A DNA stretch of 64,000 nt, taken from Rhizobiales bacterium Ga0077525 (lineage in GTDB: Bacteria; Pseudomonadota; Alphaproteobacteria; Rhizobiales; Xanthobacteraceae). Shown piece by piece: positions 51,645-59,602 of this stretch (the first letter of the stretch is position 1; each line of letters starts with the position of its first letter). Where the stretch lies: contig LNDS01000027.1 of the NCBI GenBank assembly GCA_001464835.1, positions 62,001-126,000 on the forward strand, written 5' to 3'. The position numbers were made by a program, and so were the translations under genes. The notes beneath the pieces were generated by a model. The model was given only the letters and a program-made list of their open reading frames with translations, made no database searches and was not told where the DNA came from.

Positions 51645-52784
51645 ATGCTTGTCCTCGTCGGCACCACCAAAGGCGTGTTCCTGATTTCGCGCGGGCATAA
51701 CGGCTGGGCGGCGCGGGGGCCGTATTGCGACGGCTGGCCGATCAATCATGTGATCGGTGATGCGAAGACCGGCACCTTGTGGGCCGGCGGCGGTGGCGAC
51801 TGGCACGGCGCCGGCGTCTGGCGCAGCGACGACGGCGGCGCGACCTGGAATGTCACGCGCCTGACCAAAGGCAAGATGGACGAGTGGGCCGCCAACGATG
51901 CCGACTTCGCCAAGATGATCGGCTGGACCGATGCGCCTTTGCCCTTCGGCGACGCTTTCATCCAGATCTGGTCGCTCGGTTATGCGCACGGCACTTTGTA
52001 CGCCGGCACCAAGCCGGCGAAACTTCTGGCCAGTCAGGATGGCGGCAAGGCCTGGACGGAAGTCGACGGCCTGACGAAACATCCCTCGGCCGATAGCTGG
52101 AATCCCGGCGCCGCCGGGCTCGTGCTGCACACCATCGTGCCCGATCCGGGCAACGCGAAAAAACTCTGGGTTGGCATTTCGGCCGCCGGCGTCTTCGCCA
52201 CCGAGGATGGCGGCGCGACCTGGGAGCGGCGCAACAGATTGTCGAATGCCGCGGCCTGCGCGCATCACGACCATCCGGCCGCGCCGCGCGATGGCGATAT
52301 CGGCCATTGTGTGCACAACATGATGCGCGCGCCCGGCGCGGCCGACGTGTTGTACCAGCAGAACCACCATGGCGTCTGGCGCTCGGCTGATGGCGGCCGC
52401 AGCTGGGACGATCTGACCAAAGGCCTGCCGTCAACCTTCGGCTTTCCGATCCGCGTTCATCCGCGCGATCCGAACACGATCTGGACGCTGCCGCTCAACG
52501 GCGACATGGCCGGGCGGTTTCCGCCCGACGCCGCCGCGGCGGTGTGGCGTTCGCGCGACGGCGGCCAAAGCTGGCAAGCCTTGCGGCAGGGACTGCCGCA
52601 GGCGGGCTGCTATTTCACTGTGCTGCGTCAGGCGATGGCCGGCGACGACAACGATCCGGCCGGCGTTTATTTCGGCACCAATAGCGGGTCGGTTTTCGCC
52701 AGCTTCGATGAAGGCGACACCTGGCAGGAGATCGCACGTCACATGCCGACGATTCTGTCGGTCGAAGCAGTCGCGATGGGATGA
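51645..52784 (+). CDS. BNR/sialidase-like beta-propeller protein
   Basis: The 379-residue protein starts MLVLVGTTKGVFLISRG and contains several BNR (Asp-box) repeats of the S/T-x-D-x-G-x-T/S-W type: SDDGGATWN, SQDGGKAWTE, TEDGGATWERR, SADGGRSWDD, SRDGGQSWQ and FDEGDTWQE. These mark a six- or seven-bladed propeller as in sialidases, photosystem-assembly YCF48-like and VPS10-like proteins. There is no signal peptide, and the catalytic residues of true sialidases are not recognised. Function is probably binding or an unidentified hydrolase. ATG 51645 starts the first blade. Confidence 0.85.
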   Translation: MLVLVGTTKGVFLISRGHNGWAARGPYCDGWPINHVIGDAKTGTLWAGGGGDWHGAGVWRSDDGGATWNVTRLTKGKMDEWAANDADFAKMIGWTDAPLPFGDAFIQIWSLGYAHGTLYAGTKPAKLLASQDGGKAWTEVDGLTKHPSADSWNPGAAGLVLHTIVPDPGNAKKLWVGISAAGVFATEDGGATWERRNRLSNAAACAHHDHPAAPRDGDIGHCVHNMMRAPGAADVLYQQNHHGVWRSADGGRSWDDLTKGLPSTFGFPIRVHPRDPNTIWTLPLNGDMAGRFPPDAAAAVWRSRDGGQSWQALRQGLPQAGCYFTVLRQAMAGDDNDPAGVYFGTNSGSVFASFDEGDTWQEIARHMPTILSVEAVAMG

Positions 52785-52807
52785 AAGAGTAGCGGGGTGG
52801 AGCGGCT

Positions 52808-53308
52808 TTAAGCCCCTTGCACCGTCACCGGCTTGCCGAGATCGACGAACTCGTCGTCGCTGCCGTCGCCGCTCATCCACATCAGAATGGAAAATTGCCC
52901 GGGGCGGTCGAGCGCCATCATCGGGCAGTGCCAGGCCTTGGCGCGGTAGGTGATGCCGATGCCGGCCGGCACGATATAGGCGCGCAATTGGTCCACCGCC
53001 GGAAGGTCGTCGGCGCCATTGGGCGCGACGCAGACCAGATAGCCGCTGACATCGAGCGGGATGAAGGTCTGAAACGAATGCGGGTGGCGCTCCATCATGG
53101 TCAGCGACGCCGGGAAACGGGTCATCGCCACATTGGCGGTCGACAACGAGAGCGAGGCTTGCGGCCGCGGATGGGCGAGCGCTGCGCTCCAGTCGGTGCG
53201 CTTGCCGCCTTGCGGCTGCGCGACGACGTCGCCATAGGGCGCGAAGGCCATGGCGTCGATCGGCTCGGCCCGGATGGTCAGGGCATTGCATGGGACCAGT
53301 CTGCGCAT
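52808..53308 (-). CDS. allA: Ureidoglycolate lyase
   Basis: The 166-residue protein matches the AllA/ureidoglycolate hydrolase family of cupins: AEPIDAMAFAPYGDVV, MMERHPHSFQTFIPLDVSGY, LVCVAPNGADDLPAVDQLRA and IVPAGIGITYRAKAWHCPMM. It would split ureidoglycolate into glyoxylate and urea at the end of purine/allantoin breakdown. It stands alone, convergent with the propeller gene. The PuuE-like protein at 45424 may belong to the same broad pathway, but the genes are not linked. Confidence 0.9.
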   Translation of the reverse strand: MRRLVPCNALTIRAEPIDAMAFAPYGDVVAQPQGGKRTDWSAALAHPRPQASLSLSTANVAMTRFPASLTMMERHPHSFQTFIPLDVSGYLVCVAPNGADDLPAVDQLRAYIVPAGIGITYRAKAWHCPMMALDRPGQFSILMWMSGDGSDDEFVDLGKPVTVQGA

Positions 53309-53383
53309 GCCGTCCTTCTGACACGAATTGTGCTAGGGTGCCAGACGCCGCACCGGCGCGACTGCGCCAAAGGAAGTGACCGC

Positions 53384-53710
53384 GTGAATCTGGGATTACG
53401 AAACCGTTTGCTCGCCATAGCCGTGCTGGCGTTTCTTCCCGGCGCGGCGCTGGCGCAAAGCCCGAATGAGGCCGGCCGCGCTTTGTTGCAGGAGCATTGC
53501 GCCTCGTGTCACGCCATCGGCAAGACTGGCGACAGTCCGCGCGAGGGCGCGCCGCCGTTCCGCACTCTCGCGCGCAGTTACGATCTCGACGAATTTCCAC
53601 GCAAGCTGCAATCCGGCGTCATCAGCGGCCATCCCGACATGCCGGAATTCCGGTTCAGGGAAGACGACGCCCGCGCCGTTGGCGTCTACCTGCGCAGCAT
53701 CCAGGAATAG
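53384..53710 (+). CDS. Periplasmic c-type cytochrome
   Basis: The 108-residue protein starts at GTG 53384 with AGGAAG seven bases upstream. It has a signal peptide (LLAIAVLAFLPGAALAQS) and one heme c site CASCH (Cys39, Cys42, His43), with Met in GHPDMPEFRF as the likely distal ligand. It is a small class I cytochrome for periplasmic electron transfer. Its stop is two bases from the stop of the opposing reductase gene. The partner oxidase or dehydrogenase is not in the window. Confidence 0.88.
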   Translation: MNLGLRNRLLAIAVLAFLPGAALAQSPNEAGRALLQEHCASCHAIGKTGDSPREGAPPFRTLARSYDLDEFPRKLQSGVISGHPDMPEFRFREDDARAVGVYLRSIQE

Positions 53711-53712
53711 TC

Positions 53713-54684
53713 TTACCGGTCCAGCGTGATCTCGTCGCCCTTGGCGCGCGACACGCAGATCATGATGGTGTCGGCCTTCTCGTGCTCGGCCAGCACCAGG
53801 TCGCGGTGATCGGCCTTGCCGGCCAGAATTTTCGTGCGGCAGGTGCCGCAGGTGCCGGTTTCGCATGAACTCGGCACGTCGAGCCCGTCGGCGCGCAGGA
53901 TTTCGAGAATGGTCTTGTCCGCCGGCACGACAAGAACTTTGCCGCTGTTGCCCAGCCTTACATTGAAAGCGCTGTCGCCGGCCTTGTGCGTCTCGGCCTC
54001 GCTGAACGCCTCGAAATGCACGGCGGTCGGCGACCAGTGGTCGGTCATGGCGCGCACCGCTTCCATCAGCGGCCTTGGCCCGCAGCAATAGAGATGTTCG
54101 CGGTTCTGCCGTTCCTTCAGGATCGGCTTTAAATCGAACGACCGCGCCGGATCGCCGCCGTCGTAATGAATGACGACACTTTCTTTCAAGTCGGCGGCAC
54201 TTAGTTCATCGCGGAACGCCGTCATCTCCGGCGTGCGGTTGAAATAGAACAGGCGGAAGCGTTTGCCGGCGGCGCGCAGCTCGTGGATCATCGCTACCAT
54301 CGGCGTCACGCCGATGCCGCCGGCGATGAACAGGAAATCCTGGCCGCGGGGCGGCAGGCCGAAATCGTTGACCGGCGCCGCCACCATCAAGGTATCGCCC
54401 ACTTTGGTATTGTCGATCAGCGCCTTGGAGCCGCCGCGGCCATTGGCCTCGCGCTTGACTGCGATCTGGTAGCGGTCGCGCTCGGCCGGGTCGTTGCACA
54501 AAGAATATTTGCGCAGCAAATCGTTCGGCAACCGAATGGCGATATGGGCGCCGGCAGTGAAGGCCGGCAGGTCGCCGCCGTCGGCGCGAAATTCCAGCAG
54601 ATGAATACTATCGGCAATCTTGGCGTTGCGCGTCACGCGCAGCGGCATCATGGCGGGTGGTTGGGTCACGGTCGGCTCCGGCAA
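53713..54684 (-). CDS. PDR/VanB-type flavin and 2Fe-2S oxidoreductase
   Basis: The 323-residue protein has, in order, a flavin-binding barrel (FTAGAHIAIRLPNDLLRKYS), an NAD-binding domain (FIAGGIGVTPMVAMIHELR, then YCCGPRPLMEAVR) and a C-terminal plant-type ferredoxin domain with SSCETGTCGTCRTKIL (CX4CX2C) and a further Cys near the end. This is the phthalate dioxygenase reductase design that passes electrons from NADH to a Rieske oxygenase or demethylase. No oxygenase gene is adjacent. The product is cytoplasmic. Confidence 0.92.
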   Translation of the reverse strand: MPEPTVTQPPAMMPLRVTRNAKIADSIHLLEFRADGGDLPAFTAGAHIAIRLPNDLLRKYSLCNDPAERDRYQIAVKREANGRGGSKALIDNTKVGDTLMVAAPVNDFGLPPRGQDFLFIAGGIGVTPMVAMIHELRAAGKRFRLFYFNRTPEMTAFRDELSAADLKESVVIHYDGGDPARSFDLKPILKERQNREHLYCCGPRPLMEAVRAMTDHWSPTAVHFEAFSEAETHKAGDSAFNVRLGNSGKVLVVPADKTILEILRADGLDVPSSCETGTCGTCRTKILAGKADHRDLVLAEHEKADTIMICVSRAKGDEITLDR

Positions 54685-54743
54685 TTTCGTGCGACCGTGG
54701 CTGCTTTTCCGCGTCCCGGCAAGGTCCGGAACTATATCTCCGT

Positions 54744-54789
54744 AGCGTTTTCGAGCGAAGTGGGTACCGGTTCGCCTGAAGAAAACGCG
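54744..54789. repeat. 46-bp dispersed palindromic repeat, copy 2
   Basis: This copy begins AGCGTTTTCGAGCGAAGTGG and ends CTGAAGAAAACGCG, and differs from the copy at 2875-2920 by a single base. It lies between the reductase gene and the protease terminator, directly beside the A-run of that terminator. Like copy 1 it lies beyond the 3' end of a leftward gene. Confidence 0.85.
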
Positions 54790-54841
54790 AAAAAAAAGCT
54801 AGAGCCCCGGCTTTGACTTATCAAAGCCGGAAAGGCTCTAG
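54790..54841 (-). terminator. Rho-independent terminator of the sigma/anti-sigma/protease operon
   Basis: On the minus strand CTAGAGCC...CCGGCTTTGA pairs with TCAAAGCCGG...GGCTCTAG, giving a long stem interrupted by a small internal loop, and is followed by a run of eight Ts (54797-54790). The stop codon of the protease gene (TAG, 54840-54838) is inside the stem. Confidence 0.93.
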
Positions 54842-56346
54842 CGCACGCCGGTACTGACCCGCTCGACCGGGGGCTTCGCGCCAGGCTTGATGGCGGAGAC
54901 CAGCGCCGCGTCTTGCGCGTTCAGCGCCGCGTAGGCGTCCGCAATCCCGGCGCCGAACATCGCGTCCTTGCCTTTCGGCCCGATGTCCCGGGCGGTCGAT
55001 TGCAGAATGCCGCGCACCTCGCGCGGCGTCAGTTCGCCGCGCCGCTCCAGCATCAAGGCGACGACACCGCTGATCGCCGCCGCCGAATAGGACGTGCCGG
55101 AGGAAAACTCGTAGCCCGAAGGCGTCGCCACCAGAAGCTGCGCGCCCGGCGCGGTCACGGCGATGTGGTTGCCGCGATTGGACGCCTCCAGCAATTTGTC
55201 GTCGGCGTCGGTCCCCGACACCGCGATCACGTTGACGTCGGCGGCCGGATATAGCGGCGCGGACTTCGCCCCGGCATTGCCGGCGGCGGCGATCAACACG
55301 ATGCCTTTCCGGAACGCCGCTTCCAGCGCCCGATGAATGGCCGGATCGTTCGGCCCGGCAAAACTCATGTTGATGATGCGGGCGCCTTGCGCCGCCGCCC
55401 AGTCGAGGCCCTTGAGAATGGCGAAGGTGGTGCCTTGCGCCGTGGCGCCAGCCGGATCGAAAGCGCGCACGCCGAGAATTTTCGCATGCGGCGCGGCGCC
55501 CAGCAGTTTGCCATGCGCGGCGATCAGCCCGGCAACGGCGGTGCCATGGCTGTGCGGCGCCATCGGCGAGGCCAGCGCGTTATAGTTTTCCGCCACGCTG
55601 CCGGACAGTTCGGCATGCGCCTCGTCGATGCCGGAATCGATCACCGCGATCTTGATGCCGCCGCCCTGGCTCAGGGCATGCGCCTGCGGCAGCTTCAGCT
55701 TGGCGAGTTCGTATTGCGCCGGGTCGCCCGCGCCAGCGGCTGTTTGCTGGAGCGTGAATTGATAGTTCGGCTGCGCCGAAGCGACGACGGTGTCCGCCTC
55801 CAGCGCGCGAATGACAGTCGGCACCGAGCGGCGGTCGGGAATGCGCCAGCGATACAAGGTCGTGCCGGATAACTGGCTCGTTTGCTGCTCCAGCCGCGTC
55901 AGCCGGTGGCGGTTCTGCAACGCCTGGATCTGTTGCGGCGACACCGTGTTGCGCAGTTCGATGACGACTTCGTCCGGCACCAGCCGGCGTTCGTTGGCCG
56001 GCGGCGCGCCGGAAGGTCCGCGCCGCGCCGCTTGTTGCGGCGGCCGCGGCCGGTTGCGCGGCCGATCTTCATCGAAGCTGTCGTCCTCGATGAAGCGGCC
56101 GCCGCCGGGCCCGGCGTCGGCGTCGCGCGGCACCAGATGCGGGATCACAGCGATAATGCCGGGGATCGCCGCGCCCCAGCCGGGTCCGCGCGATCCGCCG
56201 CCACCGCCACCACCGGGATAGCCGCCGCCGGAAGGCCCGGTCGGCGCTCGGCCGGGATACTTCTGCGCCAGCGCATCGCCGAACGCGGCCACGGACACAA
56301 GCGCGGCTAGGCCGAGGCAGAGCAGGGCGTTCCTGGTGTAGCGCAT
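54838..56346 (-). CDS. S8 family serine peptidase (subtilase), exported
   Basis: The 502-residue protein has a signal peptide (LLCLGLAALVSVAAFG, cleavage near DALAQ), a Gly/Pro-rich linker with a run of seven glycines, and an inhibitor-like segment. The subtilase domain has the triad Asp in KIAVIDSGIDEAH, His in SHGTAVAGLIAAHG and Ser in SSGTSYSAAAISGVVA. It starts 11 bases after the anti-sigma gene, with GGGAGG as ribosome site. It is probably under the ECF sigma factor of the same operon, acting in the periplasm or outside. Its target is unknown. Confidence 0.93.
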   Translation of the reverse strand: MRYTRNALLCLGLAALVSVAAFGDALAQKYPGRAPTGPSGGGYPGGGGGGGSRGPGWGAAIPGIIAVIPHLVPRDADAGPGGGRFIEDDSFDEDRPRNRPRPPQQAARRGPSGAPPANERRLVPDEVVIELRNTVSPQQIQALQNRHRLTRLEQQTSQLSGTTLYRWRIPDRRSVPTVIRALEADTVVASAQPNYQFTLQQTAAGAGDPAQYELAKLKLPQAHALSQGGGIKIAVIDSGIDEAHAELSGSVAENYNALASPMAPHSHGTAVAGLIAAHGKLLGAAPHAKILGVRAFDPAGATAQGTTFAILKGLDWAAAQGARIINMSFAGPNDPAIHRALEAAFRKGIVLIAAAGNAGAKSAPLYPAADVNVIAVSGTDADDKLLEASNRGNHIAVTAPGAQLLVATPSGYEFSSGTSYSAAAISGVVALMLERRGELTPREVRGILQSTARDIGPKGKDAMFGAGIADAYAALNAQDAALVSAIKPGAKPPVERVSTGVR

Positions 56347-56357
56347 GAAGCCTCCCG

Positions 56358-57026
56358 TTACTCGCTGGTGGCGATAAAGCCGACGATCTTGTCGTCCTGG
56401 AGTTTTTTGACCAGCGCCGACAGCTCCGCTTTCGGCAGGCCGGTCAGCGCGACGCGCACTTTGTAAAATCCGCCGGGCAGCGGCCCCGCGGTAATGGCGA
56501 ACTTGTTGCTTTCGAGAAATCTGGTGACGTCGTCCTGCGTCGCCTGTGGTGCAAAGCGGATCAGCGTGAAAGCGCCGACGCCGGGGTCGGTCGATGGCGC
56601 CGACGCCGTGACATAGCCGGCGTTGTTTTCCTTCAGCACAATGCTGGCAATGAATCCGGCTTGCAGCAGGATCGCCAGCGCCGCCGCCGCGCCGGCATAG
56701 GCCAAGGTGCGCGGCGCCAGGCTACCGAGGAAAGCCGTCACCCGCGCGCCGAGCGTGAGCGAACGCCCCGCCTTACGCGCCGGTTCGGCGTCGATTTTCG
56801 CAAACAGCGTCTCACTCGCATGCGACGACGGCGCGCCGAGAGTTTCGTTGAGCAGGATGGTTTCGCCCAGTTCGTCGCGCACCAGCGCATAGCGGCGCGC
56901 CAGTTCGGGGTCGCGCGCCAGGGCTTCCTCGACGCGCGCCGCGTCGCGGCGGCTCAACGTGCCGGCGGCATGCCACGGCAGCAGCGCTTCGATGTCGTCC
57001 GGCGTCTCTTGCTTGGTCGCGTTCAT
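56358..57026 (-). CDS. Anti-sigma factor, membrane-bound
   Basis: The 222-residue protein has a cytoplasmic N-terminal helical domain (DIEALLPWHAAGTLSRRDAA and ARRYALVRDELGE), one membrane segment near residues 108-130 (TLAYAGAAAALAILLQAGFI) and a periplasmic C-terminal domain. This is the usual build of anti-sigma factors that hold an ECF sigma factor until a signal outside triggers release. The start overlaps the sigma-factor stop by four bases (ATGA). The zinc-binding HxxxCxxC motif is not present, so it is not a ZAS type. Confidence 0.87.
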   Translation of the reverse strand: MNATKQETPDDIEALLPWHAAGTLSRRDAARVEEALARDPELARRYALVRDELGETILLNETLGAPSSHASETLFAKIDAEPARKAGRSLTLGARVTAFLGSLAPRTLAYAGAAAALAILLQAGFIASIVLKENNAGYVTASAPSTDPGVGAFTLIRFAPQATQDDVTRFLESNKFAITAGPLPGGFYKVRVALTGLPKAELSALVKKLQDDKIVGFIATSE

Positions 57027-57583
57027 GGCCAGCCTCGGTCGATTCCCTGCTGCTTGAGCAGGTCGGATAATTTCTTGCGCGCATAGAACATTCGCGTCTT
57101 CACGGTAGCTTCCGGGATGCCGACGATCCCGGCCACTTCTTCCACCGACTTCTCGTGGTAGTAGACGAGGTCGATGATCTCCCGGTGTTCGTTCGACAGT
57201 TTGCCGAGTGCCTGGCGCAACTGCGCGCCCTTGTCCTTCTTTGCCAATGCCGTTTCCGGATCGTCGGCGCCGTCTTCGATCCGTTCCGCCGTCTCGTCGT
57301 CCAGTTCGGCGTCCGGCCGCTTGCGCAAGGCCGACAGCGCCTTGAAGCGCGCGATGCCCAGCATCCAGGTCGACACCGCCGCGCGGCCTTCGAATTTCCC
57401 GGCCTGCCGCCAGACGTCGAGAAAGACGTCGCTGATCAGATCCTCGGCGGTGGCCTCATTGCGCACCAGCCGCAGCACGAAGCGATAAACCCGTACATGA
57501 TGCCGCGCGAACAGCACCTGCATGGCGAGCCGGTCGCCGCCTGCGATCCTCGCGATCAGAACCTCGTCCGACGTCATTTGCAT
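57023..57583 (-). CDS. ECF sigma-70 factor
   Basis: The protein of about 186 residues has region 2 (VLFARHHVRVYRFVLRLV, ATAEDLISDVFLDVWRQA) and region 4 (LGKLSNEHREIIDLVYYHEK, VGIPEATVKTRMFYARKKL) of extracytoplasmic-function sigma factors. ATG 57583 was chosen; an alternative ATG at 57577 is equally possible, and a longer form from TTG 57634 is less likely. It is followed by its anti-sigma factor with an ATGA overlap and by a subtilase, a typical autoregulated cell-envelope stress module. Confidence 0.92.
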   Translation of the reverse strand: MQMTSDEVLIARIAGGDRLAMQVLFARHHVRVYRFVLRLVRNEATAEDLISDVFLDVWRQAGKFEGRAAVSTWMLGIARFKALSALRKRPDAELDDETAERIEDGADDPETALAKKDKGAQLRQALGKLSNEHREIIDLVYYHEKSVEEVAGIVGIPEATVKTRMFYARKKLSDLLKQQGIDRGWP

Positions 57584-57828
57584 CGCAGGCTTGGCTCGTA
57601 TGAATGGGTCGCGGCAGGGGCACGGCAGGTTCAATAACTAGCGAAGATTAACGCCGGCGACTGTGATTGCCGACACTTTCGCGGAGTTTCCGCCTTTTTT
57701 GGTGATCCGTCACCCAGGTGCGAGGTCGTTTGCGAGGCCCGGAGCCCCGCGATAGGCATCATATCCTGTATACATTCAGGACGGCGGTGCGGCGCGCTAG
57801 CGCGGGAAAGCCTGTGACGAGGGTGGCA

Positions 57829-57842
57829 CTTCACGCGTGAAG
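57829..57842. promoter_or_regulatory. Perfect 14-bp palindrome overlapping a ribosome-binding site
   Basis: CTTCACGCGTGAAG is a perfect palindrome whose last bases run into AAGGAGG, the strong Shine-Dalgarno for the ATG at 57851. As RNA it could form a short hairpin next to the ribosome site; as DNA it could be an operator. Confidence 0.5.
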
Positions 57843-57850
57843 GAGGCACA

Positions 57851-57907
57851 ATGGCCGTCATAAATTGTACGCGAGTGGGGTTATGCTTTTTCGAATTTTT
57901 GCCGTAG
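57851..57907 (+). CDS. Possible 18-residue leader peptide
   Basis: ATG 57851 has AGGAGG six bases upstream, the best ribosome site in this part of the window, and opens an 18-codon frame MAVINCTRVGLCFFEFLP that ends at TAG 57905-57907. It overlaps the first 25 bases of the ClpP-like gene in another frame, whose own ATG has only GGGG nearby. Translation of the leader may deliver ribosomes to the main start. It could also be a chance frame. Confidence 0.35.
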   Translation: MAVINCTRVGLCFFEFLP

Positions 57908-58986
57908 TGGCTTTTCTGGTTTCTGGTGCGGCACAGGCGGCTGAGATTTCGGCGCTGCCGCTTAAAGATCGTGACGGCCTGATTCTCATCAAAGGCGACC
58001 TTAAATACGAAGATCGAGAGATATTCCTTACCAAGATTGCGCCGTTCTCTGGCGGCTTGGTGATTTTAGAGAGCGATGGGGGTTCGGCTTACGCTGGCAT
58101 TGAGATCGGCAAGGCAATCCGAATGCGCGGTTTCAAGACTTTGGTTGAAAGCGGCACTAAATGCGCGTCAGCCTGTGCGATCGCTTGGTTAGGCGGTCAG
58201 GAAAGACTGATGGGAAAGGCGGCGATTGTCGGTTTTCACGCCGTTTACACGACTAGGAGTGGCGCGCCGGTTGAGACCGGTGCGGGTAACGCCATATATG
58301 GTGCGTACCTCGGACAACTTGGGCTTTCGGACCAGGCGATCCACTTCTTGTCTAACGCTCCGCCCAACTCGATGAACTGGTTGACGCCAACCGATGCAGA
58401 AAGCATTGGAATTAGTCTCAGGGTATTTGATTTCAAAGCGTCGTCATCGCCGCCGACGGCAACCCCCGCGTCGCCTATAAACCCTCCCGGTCTAGGCCGC
58501 GCGCCTGCCACTGAAGCTTTGAACCTGGAGAGCCGGTCGCGCGATTTCGTCATCGCCCTCAATAATTTACTTTCCGGGCCGACAGACCAATACTTGAAAA
58601 TTGTTGATGGCCTTTATGCCGACCCCGTCGTGTATTTTGGCAAGCAGATGTCGCGTGCCGAAATCGTTGTTCAGCTAACAAAATTCATCGATCGCTGGCC
58701 GGTTCGTGCCTATGTCGTGCGGCCTGACTCGTTGAAAGTTCAATGTAGTTACGAAACATCCGTTTGCCAGATCAGCGGCTTGTTGGAATTCAGCGCTAAG
58801 AGCGTGGCACGAAATCAGTGGTCGCGCGGCTCTGCGACGTTCGACTATTTGCTGTCATTCAGGCCTAACGCGCGATGGCCGGTCATCGTAGGCGAAGGCG
58901 GCAGCATCGTTGATCGACAGATGAGCGCTTTACAAACCATTGTGCCTCGCTATCCGCAAGACCTCGACGCCTCGCATAATAGGTAG
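57883..58986 (+). CDS. Exported ClpP-like periplasmic protein
   Basis: The 367-residue product has a signal peptide (MLFRIFAVVAFLVSGAAQAA) and a ClpP/crotonase-like core: GGLVILESDGGSAYAGIEIG, LVESGTKCASACAIAWLGG and GKAAIVGFHAVYT. This pattern is known in uncharacterised periplasmic proteins related to ClpP, with Ser in SACAIAW and His in GFHAVY as possible catalytic residues. A Pro-rich linker near residues 187-205 leads to a C-terminal NTF2-like domain. ATG 57883 was chosen as the start of the signal peptide. Confidence 0.82.
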   Translation: MLFRIFAVVAFLVSGAAQAAEISALPLKDRDGLILIKGDLKYEDREIFLTKIAPFSGGLVILESDGGSAYAGIEIGKAIRMRGFKTLVESGTKCASACAIAWLGGQERLMGKAAIVGFHAVYTTRSGAPVETGAGNAIYGAYLGQLGLSDQAIHFLSNAPPNSMNWLTPTDAESIGISLRVFDFKASSSPPTATPASPINPPGLGRAPATEALNLESRSRDFVIALNNLLSGPTDQYLKIVDGLYADPVVYFGKQMSRAEIVVQLTKFIDRWPVRAYVVRPDSLKVQCSYETSVCQISGLLEFSAKSVARNQWSRGSATFDYLLSFRPNARWPVIVGEGGSIVDRQMSALQTIVPRYPQDLDASHNR

Positions 58987-59002
58987 GGACGTTTCGGCCC
59001 GC

Positions 59003-59051
59003 CATCCTTCGAGGCTCGCCGCGAAAGGCGGCTCGCACCTCAGGATGACGG
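59003..59051. repeat. Half copy of the long inverted repeat
   Basis: The stretch CATCCTTCGAGGCTCGCCGC...GGCTCGCACCTCAGGATGACGG is nearly the same as the right arm of the element at 40901-41011. It lies 16 bases after the ClpP-like gene, without the left arm. Confidence 0.8.
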
Positions 59052-59160
59052 GAGAGGGTGCCGGTTTTCTTCGAACCCGCTTTGAACCTTTTCGCCGGCT
59101 CCCGCGACCCATGGACACCGGATGCGGGAGGCGCATCCCCATGAAACAGGAGTTGGACCC

Positions 59161-59430
59161 ATGATTCCCACCATGTTCCGCAAGCTTGCCATTACCCTCG
59201 GCGCCGCCGCCGTTGTCGCCGCCGCCGCGCTGTCCCCGACCGCCGCTTCCGCCGCCGGCGGTTGGCATGGCCATCACGGCCACCATGGTCACCACGGCTG
59301 GCACCGCGGCGGTTTCCGCGTCGGCTTCTACGGCCCGGCCTATGGCTATGCTTCCGACTGCTACGTTGTCCGCCGCGTCGTCTACACGCCCTACGGCAAG
59401 CGCCTGCGCCGCGTTACGGTCTGCAATTAG
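59161..59430 (+). CDS. Small exported His/Gly-rich protein
   Basis: The 89-residue product starts with a signal peptide (KLAITLGAAAVVAAAALSPT, cleavage near ASA) and then a low-complexity stretch GGWHGHHGHHGHHGWHRGGF rich in His and Gly, ending with RRVVYTPYGKRLRRVTVCN. CAGGAG lies 8 bases upstream of the ATG. His/Gly-rich secreted peptides can bind metals such as nickel, copper or zinc, but this has not been shown for this family. A GC-rich hairpin follows the stop. Confidence 0.75.
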   Translation: MIPTMFRKLAITLGAAAVVAAAALSPTAASAAGGWHGHHGHHGHHGWHRGGFRVGFYGPAYGYASDCYVVRRVVYTPYGKRLRRVTVCN

Positions 59431-59460
59431 GCTCATTCCCGCCGCATGACGGCCCCATAG

Positions 59461-59490
59461 CCCCGGCCCGCCAATCGCGCGGCCGGGGTT
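59461..59490 (+). terminator. Terminator-like hairpin after the His-rich gene
   Basis: CCCCGGCC (59461-59468) pairs perfectly with GGCCGGGG (59481-59488), with a 12-base loop, and is followed only by TTATC. It lies 31 bases after the stop. The weak T-run makes it a doubtful but plausible terminator. Confidence 0.5.
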
Positions 59491-59602
59491 ATCGCATCCC
59501 CTCGCGCGGCGGGGCGAGTTCTGCTACTGGGACGGTAAGAGGTCGATGAACGGTGCGCCGGACGCGCGCACGGTTTGAAGTCCGCGCCGGTCCGGAGGTT
59601 CG

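Noticed and set aside
51506-51745. A short minus-strand frame before the propeller gene
   Set aside because: It overlaps the start of a good gene and lacks start signals; at most it holds a decayed fragment.
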